Shown here piece after piece: positions 1-8,309 of a stretch of DNA of 22,680 nucleotides (the stretch's first letter is position 1; each line of letters opens with the position of its first letter). The position numbers and the translations under genes are program-made. The notes below the pieces were generated by a model. That model was not told the DNA's origin and did not search any database. It saw nothing but the letters and a program-made list of their open reading frames with translations. The stretch is from contig BFEA01000141.1 of NCBI GenBank assembly GCA_003427395.1, forward strand, positions 1,869,278-1,891,957. The letters are read 5' to 3'. The DNA is from Chara braunii. Its lineage: Eukaryota; Streptophyta; Charophyceae; Charales; Characeae.

Positions 1-49
1 GGGTTCAGCCTCCTGATGAGTCGGTGAAACTCCGACGAAACAGTTTGTC
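1..49 (+). ncRNA. partial hammerhead ribozyme core (5' part outside window)
   Basis: The conserved hammerhead strand CTGATGA lies at 13-19. It is followed by stem II, GTCGG (20-24) pairing perfectly with CCGAC (32-36) around a 7-nt loop, and then GAAAC at 37-41. This is the order expected 3' of stem I. Bases 1-12 would be the 3' strand of stem I. They do not pair with the bases after the GTC at 47-49, so the cleavage site and 5' stem I strand of a type I hammerhead would lie upstream of the window. Hammerheads of this sort are known in Penelope-like retroelements and in retrozymes. The motif and stem II are seen directly; self-cleavage is inferred and cannot be judged from the half present. 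Confidence 0.6.
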
Positions 50-116
50 ACAGCCCCTCGTTTGTTGTCCTCTTCTCCCTCTCTGCCTACGGTTTACCGG
101 GCAGTTCTATTTGACG
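1..116 (+). repeat. hammerhead-linked repeat, copy 1
   Basis: This is the longest plus-strand copy of a repeat seen again at 636-728, 759-800 and 1040-1119, and on the minus strand at 561-602. After the ribozyme core comes a pyrimidine-rich stretch and then a small hairpin-forming segment in which CTGCC at about 86 pairs with GGCAG at about 102. It ends with TTTGACGATAT and runs straight into (TA)n. The constant 3' end and variable 5' ends look like 5'-truncated retrotransposition. Penelope-like elements are the best-known group combining hammerheads with microsatellite targets, but no ORF is present here to prove that. Confidence 0.6.
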
Positions 117-144
117 ATATATATACATATATATACATATATAA
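115..144. repeat. (TA)n/(CATATATA) microsatellite
   Basis: A run of alternating TA with CATA interruptions directly follows repeat copy 1. Similar tracts follow or precede every other copy of that repeat. Confidence 0.9.
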
Positions 145-560
145 GTAGTTCTAGTAGTTTACAAGATAGTATTGTAAATACTAAAAACTATTTGATAGAT
201 GGTCTTCGGTGGCTCTCTTTTCTTAGTAATACTAACATTCATCATGTTATTACACAAAAAATACAAAAATATAGCTGATTTTTTTTCAAATGTTTCTTTT
301 GTGATTAAATCTAACCAAAAAACATCTTCCATGTTTTGAAAATGTTTTAAAGCAATTATAATGGGTCCCTATTATCCCTGAGAGTACTAACTAATTTGTT
401 TTCTTGTAGTACTTTTCAAAGTTGATTTAAAAAATGGCAGAAAAATTATTATATGAAGCTTTAAATGAAGGTATTCATGAAGAGATAAAAAGAGATCCTA
501 AGTCCTCTATTACTTTTTGAATCCATGATAGTTGCACATTGATTTTTTTTTAATGTAAAA
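145..560 (+). other. AT-rich segment with a splice-acceptor-like site and short ORF
   Basis: No gene is recognised. A TACTAAC-type branch point (about 384-391), a T-rich run and TTGTAG (about 404-409) form a textbook-looking 3' splice site. Downstream, 434-520 is a 28-codon ORF beginning MAEKLLYEAL and ending in TGA. It has no recognisable domain. Upstream, an open stretch without a clear start covers about 150-278. The segment could be a remnant of an AT-rich gene or of a mobile element, lying between repeat copies 1 and 5. Real splicing is not demonstrated. Confidence 0.25.
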
Positions 561-602
561 TGCTGAGATAAAGACATCATCACAAACAGAATTGCCCGGT
601 AA
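561..602 (-). repeat. hammerhead-linked repeat, inverted copy 5
   Basis: Read on the minus strand this begins at the TTACCGGGCA segment shared with the plus copies. It then continues past the point where those copies enter (TA)n, through GTGATGATG and an ATCTCAGC segment. It therefore shows sequence beyond the usual 3' junction. Its 5' side abuts (TA)n at 602-635. Confidence 0.6.
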
Positions 603-635
603 TACATATATATATATATATACATATATATATAC
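602..635. repeat. (TA)n microsatellite
   Basis: Alternating TA with CATA interruptions lies between inverted copy 5 and plus copy 2. Confidence 0.9.
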
Positions 636-728
636 AAACTCCGACGAAACAGTTTGTCACAGCCCCTCGTTTGTTGTCCTCTTCTCTCTCTGCCTACGGT
701 TTTACCGGGCAGTCCTGTTTGTGACGAT
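636..728 (+). repeat. hammerhead-linked repeat, copy 2 (5'-truncated)
   Basis: This begins inside hammerhead stem II (AACTCCGACGAAAC), so the CTGATGA strand is missing and no ribozyme can fold. It then follows copy 1 closely through the pyrimidine tract and ACCGGGCAG, ending at GTGACGATA before a new (TA)n tract. Confidence 0.75.
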
Positions 729-758
729 AAATATACATATATATATATATATATATAT
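729..758. repeat. (TA)n microsatellite
   Basis: A nearly pure TA run sits between copies 2 and 3. Confidence 0.9.
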
Positions 759-798
759 CTCCCTCTCTGCCTACGGTTTACCGGGCAGTTCTATTTGA

Positions 799-800
<2 letters not shown>
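759..800 (+). repeat. hammerhead-linked repeat, copy 3 (short)
   Basis: Only the 3' third of the repeat is present, from CTCCCTCTCTGCC to TTTGACG. It is truncated further than copy 2 and is bounded on both sides by TA repeats. Confidence 0.75.

Positions 801-838
<38 letters not shown>
801..838. repeat. (TA)n microsatellite, 19 units
   Basis: An uninterrupted AT dinucleotide run follows copy 3. Confidence 0.95.
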
Positions 839-840
<2 letters not shown>

Positions 841-1039
841 GTGTTTTGCTTGCTTGTGATGGGGTGTGAACCAACAGTGTGTAGAGTTTTCCATCTGGTG
901 TGAGTGAGTGATAGTCTGCTTTGGTTTTCGTCACATGTACCTTTAGGGCAGTGGTTGGTGCCCACCTCAGGGTATCGGTTGTTGGGCAGTCGTTGATGCT
1001 TAATAGTGTAATCGGTTAGGGGATTCTGCAGGCTGTTGA
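839..1039. other. unassigned segment between repeat copies
   Basis: About 200 bp without a convincing ORF or RNA. It ends just before GAAACAG of copy 4, so it could be host DNA or an upstream part of the same element. The minus-strand reading frame across it depends on the TA repeat and is not credible. Confidence 0.3.
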
Positions 1040-1119
1040 TGAAACAGTTTGTCACAACCCCTCGTTTATTGTCCTCTTCTCAATCTCTACCTACGGTTTA
1101 GTGGGCAGCTTTGTTTGAC
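1040..1119 (+). repeat. hammerhead-linked repeat, copy 4 (5'-truncated)
   Basis: This starts at TGAAACAGTTTGTC and follows the other copies with several point differences (for example AGTGGGCAG where the others have ACCGGGCAG). It ends in TTTGACTATA and enters TA repeats at 1120-1132. It is probably the oldest plus-strand copy. Confidence 0.7.
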
Positions 1120-1133
1120 TATATATATATATA

Positions 1134-1235
1134 GGCCATCGGGGTGTCAGGCGCGTCTCCTTTTCTCCTAGGGAGGCCCGACGATGGAAGGGGTAAGGAA
1201 GCTCCTTGCGGAAAAAAAAATAAAATAAAAAAAAT
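1134..1235 (+). mobile_element. short A-tailed element, class uncertain
   Basis: A GC-rich segment of about 78 bp is followed by an A-rich tail (1212-1234, A runs broken by single T) and sits directly after a (TA)n tract. An A-tail on a short non-coding body suggests a retroposed 3' end of a SINE or LINE. No tRNA-like A or B box is visible, so the class is open. Confidence 0.35.
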
Positions 1236-1236
1236 C

Positions 1237-1410
1237 GTAATGAGAACAAAATGTGAGTGTGTAGGGTGGAATTAAAAAGTGACCAAGTTTTGACTTAGGG
1301 TCATATCTGAATTCTATACAAAAATCTAAATCAAGTCAGAATCACAAGAAATATATTACATATCTATAATACTATAAAAATCGCTAAATGTCATATCGCA
1401 GGGCCCGAAT
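1237..1410. other. AT-rich spacer, nothing recognised
   Basis: No ORF, RNA or repeat that I can support. Confidence 0.5.
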
Positions 1411-1435
1411 TGCTTGTCGATTACCACCGGAGACC

Positions 1436-1491
1436 GATCAGAAAGTTTTTTGATCGAGCTACGATCCGGGTCATCCGGGAACTTTCTGATC
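1436..1491. repeat. 12-bp perfect inverted repeat
   Basis: GATCAGAAAGTT at 1436-1447 is exactly complementary to AACTTTCTGATC at 1480-1491, with a 32-nt loop. The motif CGATCCGGG occurs in the loop and again just 3' of the right arm. The function is unknown. Confidence 0.8.
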
Positions 1492-1698
1492 AGCCTGCGA
1501 TCCGGGCTGTCCTCGATGGTGATCGGCGAGCGATTTGGGCCCGTGCCATATCGCTTTGTACCAGTTGGTACCAGAAGTGACGAATTGCAGGCCCACCTGT
1601 TTTTTTTGTTTGCGGTTTACCCACTAAGGCTCGACCACTTTTCCCTCCACGGTCCACCCTTAAAGCGGTGAATCGCTAGCCTGCTCGTTTTTCAGTTG

Positions 1699-1905
1699 GC
1701 GGCCCACCCATCCAATTGCACGCCCATGCCTCCAATCGCCCGCCCAGCCGTCCAATCCCCCTCCGACCCCTCAAATCGCCCGCCCACTGGTTGGTATCGG
1801 AAACGCCAAATCGTATGACCACCCTTCTCTCTGTTTGCGGCCTACCCCTCCAATCGTCCGCGCGCATTGTTGTTGCGGCCCACCCCTTCGATCGCCCGCC
1901 TCTTT
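1699..1905. repeat. degenerate ~21-bp minisatellite (GCCCACCCCTCCAATCGCCCG type)
   Basis: Pyrimidine-rich units ending in CCAATCGCCCG or close variants recur at about 1699, 1722, 1745, 1765, 1841 and 1880. Unit length is about 20-22 bp with gaps. The open frames across it on both strands are proline- or arginine-rich by-products. Confidence 0.6.
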
Positions 1906-2109
1906 TTTGTTGGCGGCCTGTATATGATTCCACCTTTCGAAGTGATGGGCTTTTGAATGTGCGAGTGTGCGTGCTCCGCGTCAGTGCGGGTCTGCTCTAT
2001 GTGCGTGGTCGGTGCGCTGTGGAGCACATCCTGGCCACGTCACGCCAAAGGAACTTAGGCTTTCAATTTTTCAGATAGGTTTTCGCGGGGCACAACTTAC
2101 CTTCCCTAA

Positions 2110-2460
2110 GGGGCTGTCACCACCCTTAGGGGCGTATCCCCGCCGAGCTACCGGCCCACATGCGAAGGCTTTTATAATGCAATTGCAGAGGTGGGTTCGC
2201 ATCTGGAGGGAGACGATAACTACATCTACAGAAAAGTTGAGAAAGGATGCACGAGCTCTGGGGAGCTCTCAAAGGTAGTAGTTGATGGGATATCCTTAAG
2301 TACGTTGGAGGTAAACTCCTGCTACCTCCAAACCGCATTAGCTACCGCCTTAGTCGTCAAAGCTGAAGGAACAGACGAAGACTTCGACACGTTGCAAGAG
2401 CTGCTAGAAGAATCAACGAAAAAGGTTAAAGCCGCCTTGGATCAACTTCTGGAGGACTGA
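2110..2460 (+). pseudogene. element 1 leader ORF or gag N-terminal extension
   Basis: An open frame of about 115 codons follows the in-frame TAA at 2107. It reads like real protein, including YNAIAEVGSHLEG and an acidic, helical C-terminus ending in DQLLED. No ATG occurs in this frame, and two stops (2458 and 2464) separate it from the in-frame ATG of gag at 2470. It may be a leader ORF whose start was lost, or a gag N-terminus cut off by stops. I recognise no domain. Confidence 0.45.
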
Positions 2461-2469
2461 GATTGAAAT

Positions 2470-3261
2470 ATGGATGCAGAGGGAGCCTATCTATCCTCGA
2501 TAGGTGGCGAAGTCAAAACACAGGAATCAAGGACGAGGAGCCCAGTTAGAAAAATGGGAACTGGCGTTGGGAAAGACGCGGAAAAATTAAGGAAGGCTCT
2601 AAGAGAGTTAGATACTAGAGCTACAAAACTCGAGGAACGGATCTCCAAGAGTGAAGGTTGGAGGAAAGAGGTTTTAAATAGGGCCGCAAGATTCGCGGAT
2701 CCCGGAATAAGGGAACCATACAGGGAAACTATGAGCGAGCCTTACAGAATGACGTATGCACGGGATCTGAGAATCTTGCGGCCCTATTCCTATTTAAAAC
2801 CTCTTTCCTCCATGTCCCCCTTCCTAAGAGCCCAGGCATTTCAGTTACCGGCGCTGTCCCGAATCCAAACGACCTTCACATGAAAGAACATTTCATAATT
2901 CTTAGATGACTGGGAGGTACTAGGAATGAGGGCGGAATGGAGCGATCAGAAAATGATTATAAACCTCCTCCACCATACAGACCCCAAGATAAATTGTGAA
3001 GTGAGAGAAGTCGTTCTGGACAGCTGGCGTTGGCTAATATTCAGAGAAAGGGTTACCAAAATTTTCGCATGTGATGAGACCTACTATTCGATAGAAGATC
3101 TCAAAGAGATGACAAAACAGGAGGACGAGAGTTTAGTGGCGTTCGCGAGAAGATATGAGAAGGTTTCGAAACCTCTAGTAGAAGGGGGATTTATGGGCGA
3201 AATACAAAGATGCGGGATATTCCAGGATTTCTATCTCGAGAAAAGCGATAAAAGATTATGA
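2470..3261 (+). pseudogene. gag: element 1 gag, capsid-like part
   Basis: This frame begins at ATG 2470 and runs to TGA 3259, interrupted by TGA at 2881 and TAA at 2896. The first 70 residues contain a charged helical segment (KLRKALRELDTRATKLEERI), likely coiled coil. From about 2905 the translation FLDDWEVLGMRAEWSDQKMI, then WRWLIFRERVTKIF and DESLVAFARRYEKVSK, has the layout of a retrotransposon capsid: short helices with W and F anchors and a final YxxK-type helix. In a live element this would form virus-like particles around the RNA in the cytoplasm. A 46-52 bp inverted duplication at 2659-2812 replaces part of the region before the capsid and corrupts it. Assignment rests on position and style. 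Confidence 0.6.
2659..2812. repeat. inverted repeat inside gag (arms ~46-52 bp)
   Basis: Left arm 2659-2704 and right arm 2761-2812 are complementary over nearly their whole length. A 36-base core (2659-2694) matches perfectly except for a 6-base insertion in the right arm (CCTATT duplicated near 2785-2793); a 3-base mismatch follows, then 7 more matching bases. The loop is 56 nt. The right arm encodes antisense peptide, so it is probably an inverted copy of the left arm. Confidence 0.9.
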
Positions 3262-3900
3262 GGGATCTTCCTTCTAAGGTGACGTTTAGCCAAGTCAAAG
3301 TCTTATCCCATGACACTGAAGGCCAAAGTGTAAAGGCACACCTCGGAAGGGTTCTCGATAACCTAGGGAAAGGAGTAACTATAGAAAAAGGGGGAGTAAA
3401 ATCGCAATACGAGGATAGGAGACCCAAAGTTGAAGGAAGGGACACCTACGCGAGCTCACCTAGAAGAGCGGACTTAGCCAAAAGCGGGGCGACTGGAGGA
3501 AAGGAAACAGGAGCGACTGGAAAAGAAACGATGCGGAGTGGGGAACATCTAAGTGGTCTAATACAAAGGATAATAGATAGAGGCTAAAAGGCCAGACAAA
3601 CGAGAAGAGGAACTGGCCAAACAAATAGAAATCCTAAAAGCAACAGTGGAAAGATTGCGAGGTGGTAGTCAGAGGAAGGAAGAACCCTCTGTTCGGCCTG
3701 CACGTGAAAAAGGGGACCCTAGCCTGAAGCGAACTTGGAACAAAAAAACTTGCATCTACTGTGGAGATGAAGACCACCGAAAACGAGATTGCCAAGCGAT
3801 GTTGGATGCACTAAAGGAGGGGGTATCATTGAGCTCGACGATTGAAAGTACGTCATGTGGGCTGATTAAGCCAAACCGGTACCTTTCCTACCCTCGATGA
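3258..3900 (+). pseudogene. gag: element 1 gag C-terminal part with zinc knuckle (nucleocapsid)
   Basis: Translation continues in the third frame from 3258 to 3587 (a basic, glycine/lysine-rich linker) and then in the first frame from about 3580. That frame holds a charged helical stretch (KREEELAKQIEILKATVERL) and a CCHC zinc knuckle at 3751-3792: C-x2-C-x4-H-x4-C, reading CIYCGDEDHRKRDC. Such knuckles bind the genomic RNA during packaging. A frameshift separates the two parts and another follows at about 3897. All four metal ligands are intact, which makes this one of the safest calls in the element. Confidence 0.85.
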
Positions 3901-4839
3901 AGATTAATGTGGATATCCGAAGGAGGAGAATGAATGAAGCAAAGGGGAAGCAATCCCTGGATCAATTAGCAGCCAAGGTCTCCCGAGTAACTTTCGAGGA
4001 TGACTTCGACGAACCACCAGAAAGCCCGGGTATGAGAATCTCATCCATTAAGTTTGAGGAAACAGTAAATAACGGAGAGGTCTACGTACGTACCCAAGGC
4101 GTCGGCGAGGTCGGCGAGTCAAGCAAGACGAAGAAAGAGGATCAGGATCAAACTATGACGGATGAGCAAATTGAGTCGCCTAAGTTACCTCAATCCCCTA
4201 GGAAAAGAGCGGCCAAGAAGTTTTAGTTGAAAAGCTCGCTGGACGAAGTCGATCTAAGTGAACCCTTGAGAAGGGCCATGGATATGCCAATCCCTATCAC
4301 CGTAAAGGAATTCATAGTAGGCTGTGGCCCGACGAAAGATGAATTAATAGGAATGATGAAGAAAACAAAAATACCAATGCCAGAGACAACTTCTGGACAA
4401 CAAAAGGAGGAGGTGAAAACCTCAGTCCTAGCAGGAGAAAAAGGAGAACGGGAGGAGAGTAGTGAAGGTGCAGGTGATTACTTTTACGTCCTTGGTAGTG
4501 GAAAGTTGAACGTCATCGTGAACAGGATAGGGATGGAAGTTATAGTCGATGACGGAATCGAGTCCACTGTCTGTGAGGATAAGGTGGCTCGAAAGCTTGG
4601 CTTAGAAGTAGACCATGGTGTCAGCTAACAAGCTCAAACAGCTCGCGCTGGGGGTATGTCATAAAGCAAAGATAGTGGTCACTGGAGTAGAGGCCACTAT
4701 GCCTGTTTTCACAGTTGAGCATTGTTCGTCAGAAATAATCATCGGAAGAATATGGATGACACGGGTCAACGCCACCACTAAGAACAAGCGCGATGGAAGC
4801 CAAACAGTTACGGACCCGGAGGTAGTGGGGTCAACCTGA
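3897..4839 (+). pseudogene. pro: element 1 gag-pol linker and retropepsin-like protease
   Basis: The third frame runs from 3897 to 4628 with one TAG at 4224, then shifts to the first frame (4615-4839). The N-terminal half is acidic linker. From about 4480 the pattern is that of a retropepsin: YVLGSGKLNVIVN, then the putative active site VDDGIEST (DDG at 4548-4556), then VFTVEHCSSEIIIGRIWM, in which IIIGR resembles the flap-to-C-terminal ILG segment. Canonical retropepsins have D-S/T-G; here the second residue is Asp, either a subgroup feature or a mutation. The protease would process the Gag-Pol polyprotein as a homodimer. It cannot be made here because of the frameshift. Confidence 0.65.
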
Positions 4840-5192
4840 AGACAGTCAACGAATTCGACAAGCGTCATGAGATCTCCTTACAAAATAGAGGACAGGTAAA
4901 AACGAGAAGTCGCAAAATGATACCTGAGGAACTCACTCTGGGACCCCATAAAGTGAAATGCAAAAGGATAGAAGTCGAGGACCTAGAGAGTAAGTATGTT
5001 GTCGACGGAATAGTTTACCCCAAAGAGGTGGAAGATGATGAGTTCGGAGGGTGCATAAACCTGTCTTTTTTGGAGGAATTCCCCCACACGGCGGGGGAAA
5101 GAGATAGAAAACTGTAGCGCAAAAAGTCAAGCCAGCCACGGTCAGCCGTGATAGGACGGGGGAAATAGGGATCACTGAAGAAGAAATTACTT
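4825..5192 (+). pseudogene. element 1 protease-RT connecting region
   Basis: After another frameshift near 4825 the third frame is open to 5117 (VNEFDKRHEISLQNRGQV and the segment around MIPEELTLGPHKVKC). Then the second frame takes over (KVKPATVSRDRTGEIGITEE) until a TAG at 5192. It reads as the usual low-conservation spacer between protease and RT. I recognise no domain. Confidence 0.5.
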
Positions 5193-5194
5193 AG

Positions 5195-6310
5195 ATGATC
5201 GGAGAACGAAAGGCCACTAAAGGGCAGAGAATTACGGAAGACAGGATAAAGGGAATGGATATAGGGGACGGAAATATAACGGACAAGGAGAGAGAACTGA
5301 TAATAGCGACATTAAGAACATGCGGCAAGGCAGTAACTTTTTGTGACGCTGAAAGAGGGCGAATAGATCCACGATATGCTAAGCCTGCAAGAATTTATAC
5401 GGTCCCTCATGTTCCATGGAACGACGCGGAATGGAAGTGTGCGCAAAAGGAAAAGGAGATGGTAGTCGACTTCCTGAAGGAGAAGATAAGGACGTTCGTA
5501 GCGGAGCCCTATGAGAGTGCCTACGCCAATCGGTGGTTCTTCTTAAGGAAATCAAACGGAAAGCTACGATGGATACAGGACTTACAAAAGACAAATAAGG
5601 TCACGGTGAGGGACGTTGGGTCCATCCCAAATGCGGATCTCCTATCCGAAGGCTTAGCCGGACGCTCAATTTACTCAGTCTGCGACCTTTTCTCGGGCTA
5701 TGATGAGATACCGCTTGACTACCGAGACCGATATCTAACTGTGATGCATACGCCGTTAGGGCTTGTTCAAATGATGGTGGTGCCGATGGGGTTGACTAAT
5801 GGTGTCGCAGTCTTTCAGAGAGCGATGGTCGCCGTTCTGGGGGAATTCATACCAAACTTGGTAGAGGTTTTCCTGGATGACTTCCCGATCAAAGGACCAT
5901 ATGGGAAAGATGAGACGGAGATGAGACCCGGAGTGAGGAAGTTCGTCGCGACCCATGCTGAAGATATCAAGAAAGTACTAATGAAGTTAGAAGACGTGAA
6001 CCTTACGGTAAGCGGGACAAAAAGCAGATGGGCAGTCTTCTCTATAAAGATTTTGGGATATATCTGTGAGAAGGATGGTAGACGACCGGACCTGACAAAG
6101 TTAGAAAAGCTTATGAACTGACCCACTCCCCTACGACACATTACTGACATACGCCAGTTCTTAGGGGTGGTCGGTTTCTGGAGGAATTTCATAAAAGGGT
6201 ATGCTGAGAAGGCCGAGCCGTTAAGAAAGCTCTTGCGCAAAGGAGTAGAGTGGGAATGGACGAGTGAACAAGAAGATACAGTAAGAACGCTAAAGGATGA
6301 GTTCAAGTAA
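5195..6310 (+). pseudogene. pol: element 1 reverse transcriptase domain
   Basis: This is the longest uninterrupted stretch (5195-6121), then TGA at 6119 and continuation in the same frame to 6310. RT hallmarks occur in order: RWFFLRKSNGKLRWIQDLQ (finger region), SIYSVCDLFSGYDEIPL (first catalytic Asp), PMGLTNGVAVFQRAM, the catalytic box FLDD at 5870-5881 (a Y-to-F variant of YxDD) followed by PIKGP, then ILGYI and the thumb/connection IRQFLGVVGFWRNFIKGY. The domain would copy the element RNA into DNA inside virus-like particles. The FxDD-PIKGP wording differs from the ordinary YLDDILVFS of element 2, so the two belong to different gypsy subgroups. No upstream start was chosen because Pol is normally translated as part of a polyprotein. 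Confidence 0.9.
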
Positions 6311-6740
6311 GGAGGTCAAGTCCTTGGAGTCCCTTACTTCTAAGACGAGGAAAATCGGCCATTTGTGGTATGTACGGATGCGGAACCTGCCTGTGTTGGT
6401 GGAGTCTTGGCTCAAAAGGACCAAGCTGGCAACGAGAGGCCTCTCAGATTCGAGAGTTAAACCTTAAACGCCACCGAGAGGAACTACTCATAGTTTAAGA
6501 AAGAAGTTCTAGGAGTGCTGCACTGTTTAAATATTTTCCGACATTATATTTACGGTCAAAGGTTCGTACTGCGGGTCAATTCGACAGCAGTGGCAGCTGT
6601 CTTACAAAAAGACTTCTCATTGACAGACCCTACGATCACCAGGTGGCTCATGCATATAAGGATGTTTGACTGCATTGTGGAGCGAATATCCGGGGCTAAG
6701 AATTCAGTTTTGATGGCCTCTCGTGAATTCCACTAAAAGA
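6311..6740 (+). pseudogene. pol: element 1 RNase H domain
   Basis: Same frame as RT, with stops at 6308, about 6341 and in two further places before 6515, then open to 6736. The translation gives FVVCTDAEPACVGGVLAQ (first acidic residue in TDA), then ATERNYS with the second catalytic Glu, then LRVNSTAVAAVLQ where an Asp is normal, so the third acidic residue appears changed to Asn. The end ISGAKNSVLMASREF corresponds to the G-x-x-N-x-x-A-D-xLSR close of gypsy RNase H domains, with the Asp lost. The domain would remove the RNA strand during reverse transcription. Multiple stops and lost catalytic residues make it inactive. Confidence 0.75.
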
Positions 6741-6809
6741 TGGAGACCTAGGGTCACCTAGTAGTATTGACAAATTTTTACGAATGCACATCAGTTCCTT
6801 AAAAATGGA

Positions 6810-8309
6810 GCCCAGTGGCAAGTATCATAAGATAGGGCGGTATCTTATAGGTGAAATTGCCTCAAGGCGGGGGACCTAATTAAGAGACCACCTAAAAACG
6901 GAATGCCAATGAGAGTGGTCTGTGATGAGGCCGAGCGCCGGGAGATAATAGCAGAACTTCACGACGACATCGTCGGAGGACAGAGAGGAGTAAAAGGAAC
7001 TTTTGAAAAAATTAGGAACGTCTACAGGTGGGATGGTTTATATAAGGACGTAGAATCATACTGTCTGACATGCGTAGAATGCCAAAAGAGAGTTGTAGTT
7101 TAGTATAAAGAACCCTTGTTCCCTTCCTATTCGACAGCAGTAGGCCAGAAAGTTCACGTAGACTTAGTTAAGATGCCCAAGGGAGAAGGAGGGATGAACT
7201 ACATCATGGACATTAGAGACGACTTGACTGGATTCGTGGAGGCATGGCCACTACGTCAAAAAACTGGTGAAGCAGTCAGCGGACATTTGAGTGAATATAT
7301 CACTCGGTACGAGTGCGTAGGGAAGATAGTCGTGGATAGGGGATTGGAGTTTATGGCTAAGGAAGTCCAATAATTGCTCCAGAGAGCGGAAATACGAGTA
7401 TCACTATCCACGACATATCATCTTCAAACTAATGATCGTGTAGAAAGGGGGCACCAATCTCTAGTCAACGCGCTCGATAAATGGTGCGAAGGAAAGGAGA
7501 AGAGCTGACCGAAGTATCTGAGATTCGCCGTCTAGGCAGATAACATAACGGTTCGCTCAACTATGGGATACCTGCCCTACACCTTATGGTTCGGACGACA
7601 TTGCCCCTTACCCATAGAATTTCATATCGATTCTTCGCAGACGAGACTGGGAAGAAATCTCGACTAGGGAGCAGTTGCTGGCCGCAAGGATCAAACGAAA
7701 GTCGAAACCCTTTAGGATAGCGTCTTAGACACCATAGAGAGGCTAACGACCCAGAGAGGAAAAGAGAAAGAAAGATGGGATAAGAATCTTCGGGTCAGGC
7801 AAGAAGGGATACCTACGGAGAGCCTAGTCCTGCTCTATGACTCCTCATTAGGAAAAACATGGACAGGGAAACTAGCAAACATATGGATGGGGCCCTACCG
7901 AGTGGTCAAAAGACTAGAAGGCGGAGCCTACTTGATAGAGGAATTAGAGGATACAAGATGGAAGGAACTGGTGTCTGGAGCCCACTTAAAAGTATTTAAA
8001 GACCGAAAAGAGGCTATTCCACGTACGGATAAAGGGAAGAAGAAGGATGAGGTCGACAAGCACCCAGAAAAGGGTAAGCAGAAGGATGAGCACTTAGAAC
8101 AACCTATCGCAACACCCACTTCTCAAGTAGGGGAGACCTCTAATCAGCACTTAGAAGAACCTACGGTAGCAGGGGAGTCCTCTAGGCGAACCTTTAAAAG
8201 GAGACAAGAGAAAGTCCTAGGGGTCCGAGGTACCCAACGAAAAACCACAATGAAAAGGAAGGACGAGATCATTAAGTTGGCTGCAACAAGAAAACCAGAG
8301 GAAGCGTAA
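6810..8309 (+). pseudogene. pol: element 1 integrase (zinc-binding, catalytic core, GPY module, basic tail)
   Basis: From 6903 to 8309 one reading frame is kept, with six in-frame stops (7101, 7371, 7506, 7533, 7665, 7713) and no frameshift. The N-terminal HHCC module is seen as LHDDIVGGQRGVKGT...CLTCVEC, with the second His replaced by Gln. The DDE core is represented by KVHVDLV, VVDRGLEF and RVERGHQSL, so all three acidic residues survive. The C-terminal GPY/F module is IWMGPYRVVKRLEGGAYLIEE. The last 110 residues form a lysine-rich tail with two similar HLEQP/HLEEP segments ending at TAA 8307. Integrase inserts the cDNA into the host chromosome. Upstream of about 6865 a frameshift connects to the preceding linker. 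Confidence 0.85.

Noticed and set aside
42-60. Type III hammerhead reading, with GTC at 47-49 as cleavage site and stem I formed by 1-12 with 50-61
   Set aside because: The bases after GTC (ACAGCCCC) do not pair with the bases before CTGATGA; a type I arrangement with upstream stem I is more likely.
1716-2078. 120-codon plus-strand frame
   Set aside because: It spans the ~21-bp minisatellite, is proline/arginine-rich and has no recognisable domain.
2000-2110. 5' LTR of element 1
   Set aside because: No TGTTGTC start, no 49-bp repeat and no similarity by eye to 8611-8872 in the 1-2110 region.
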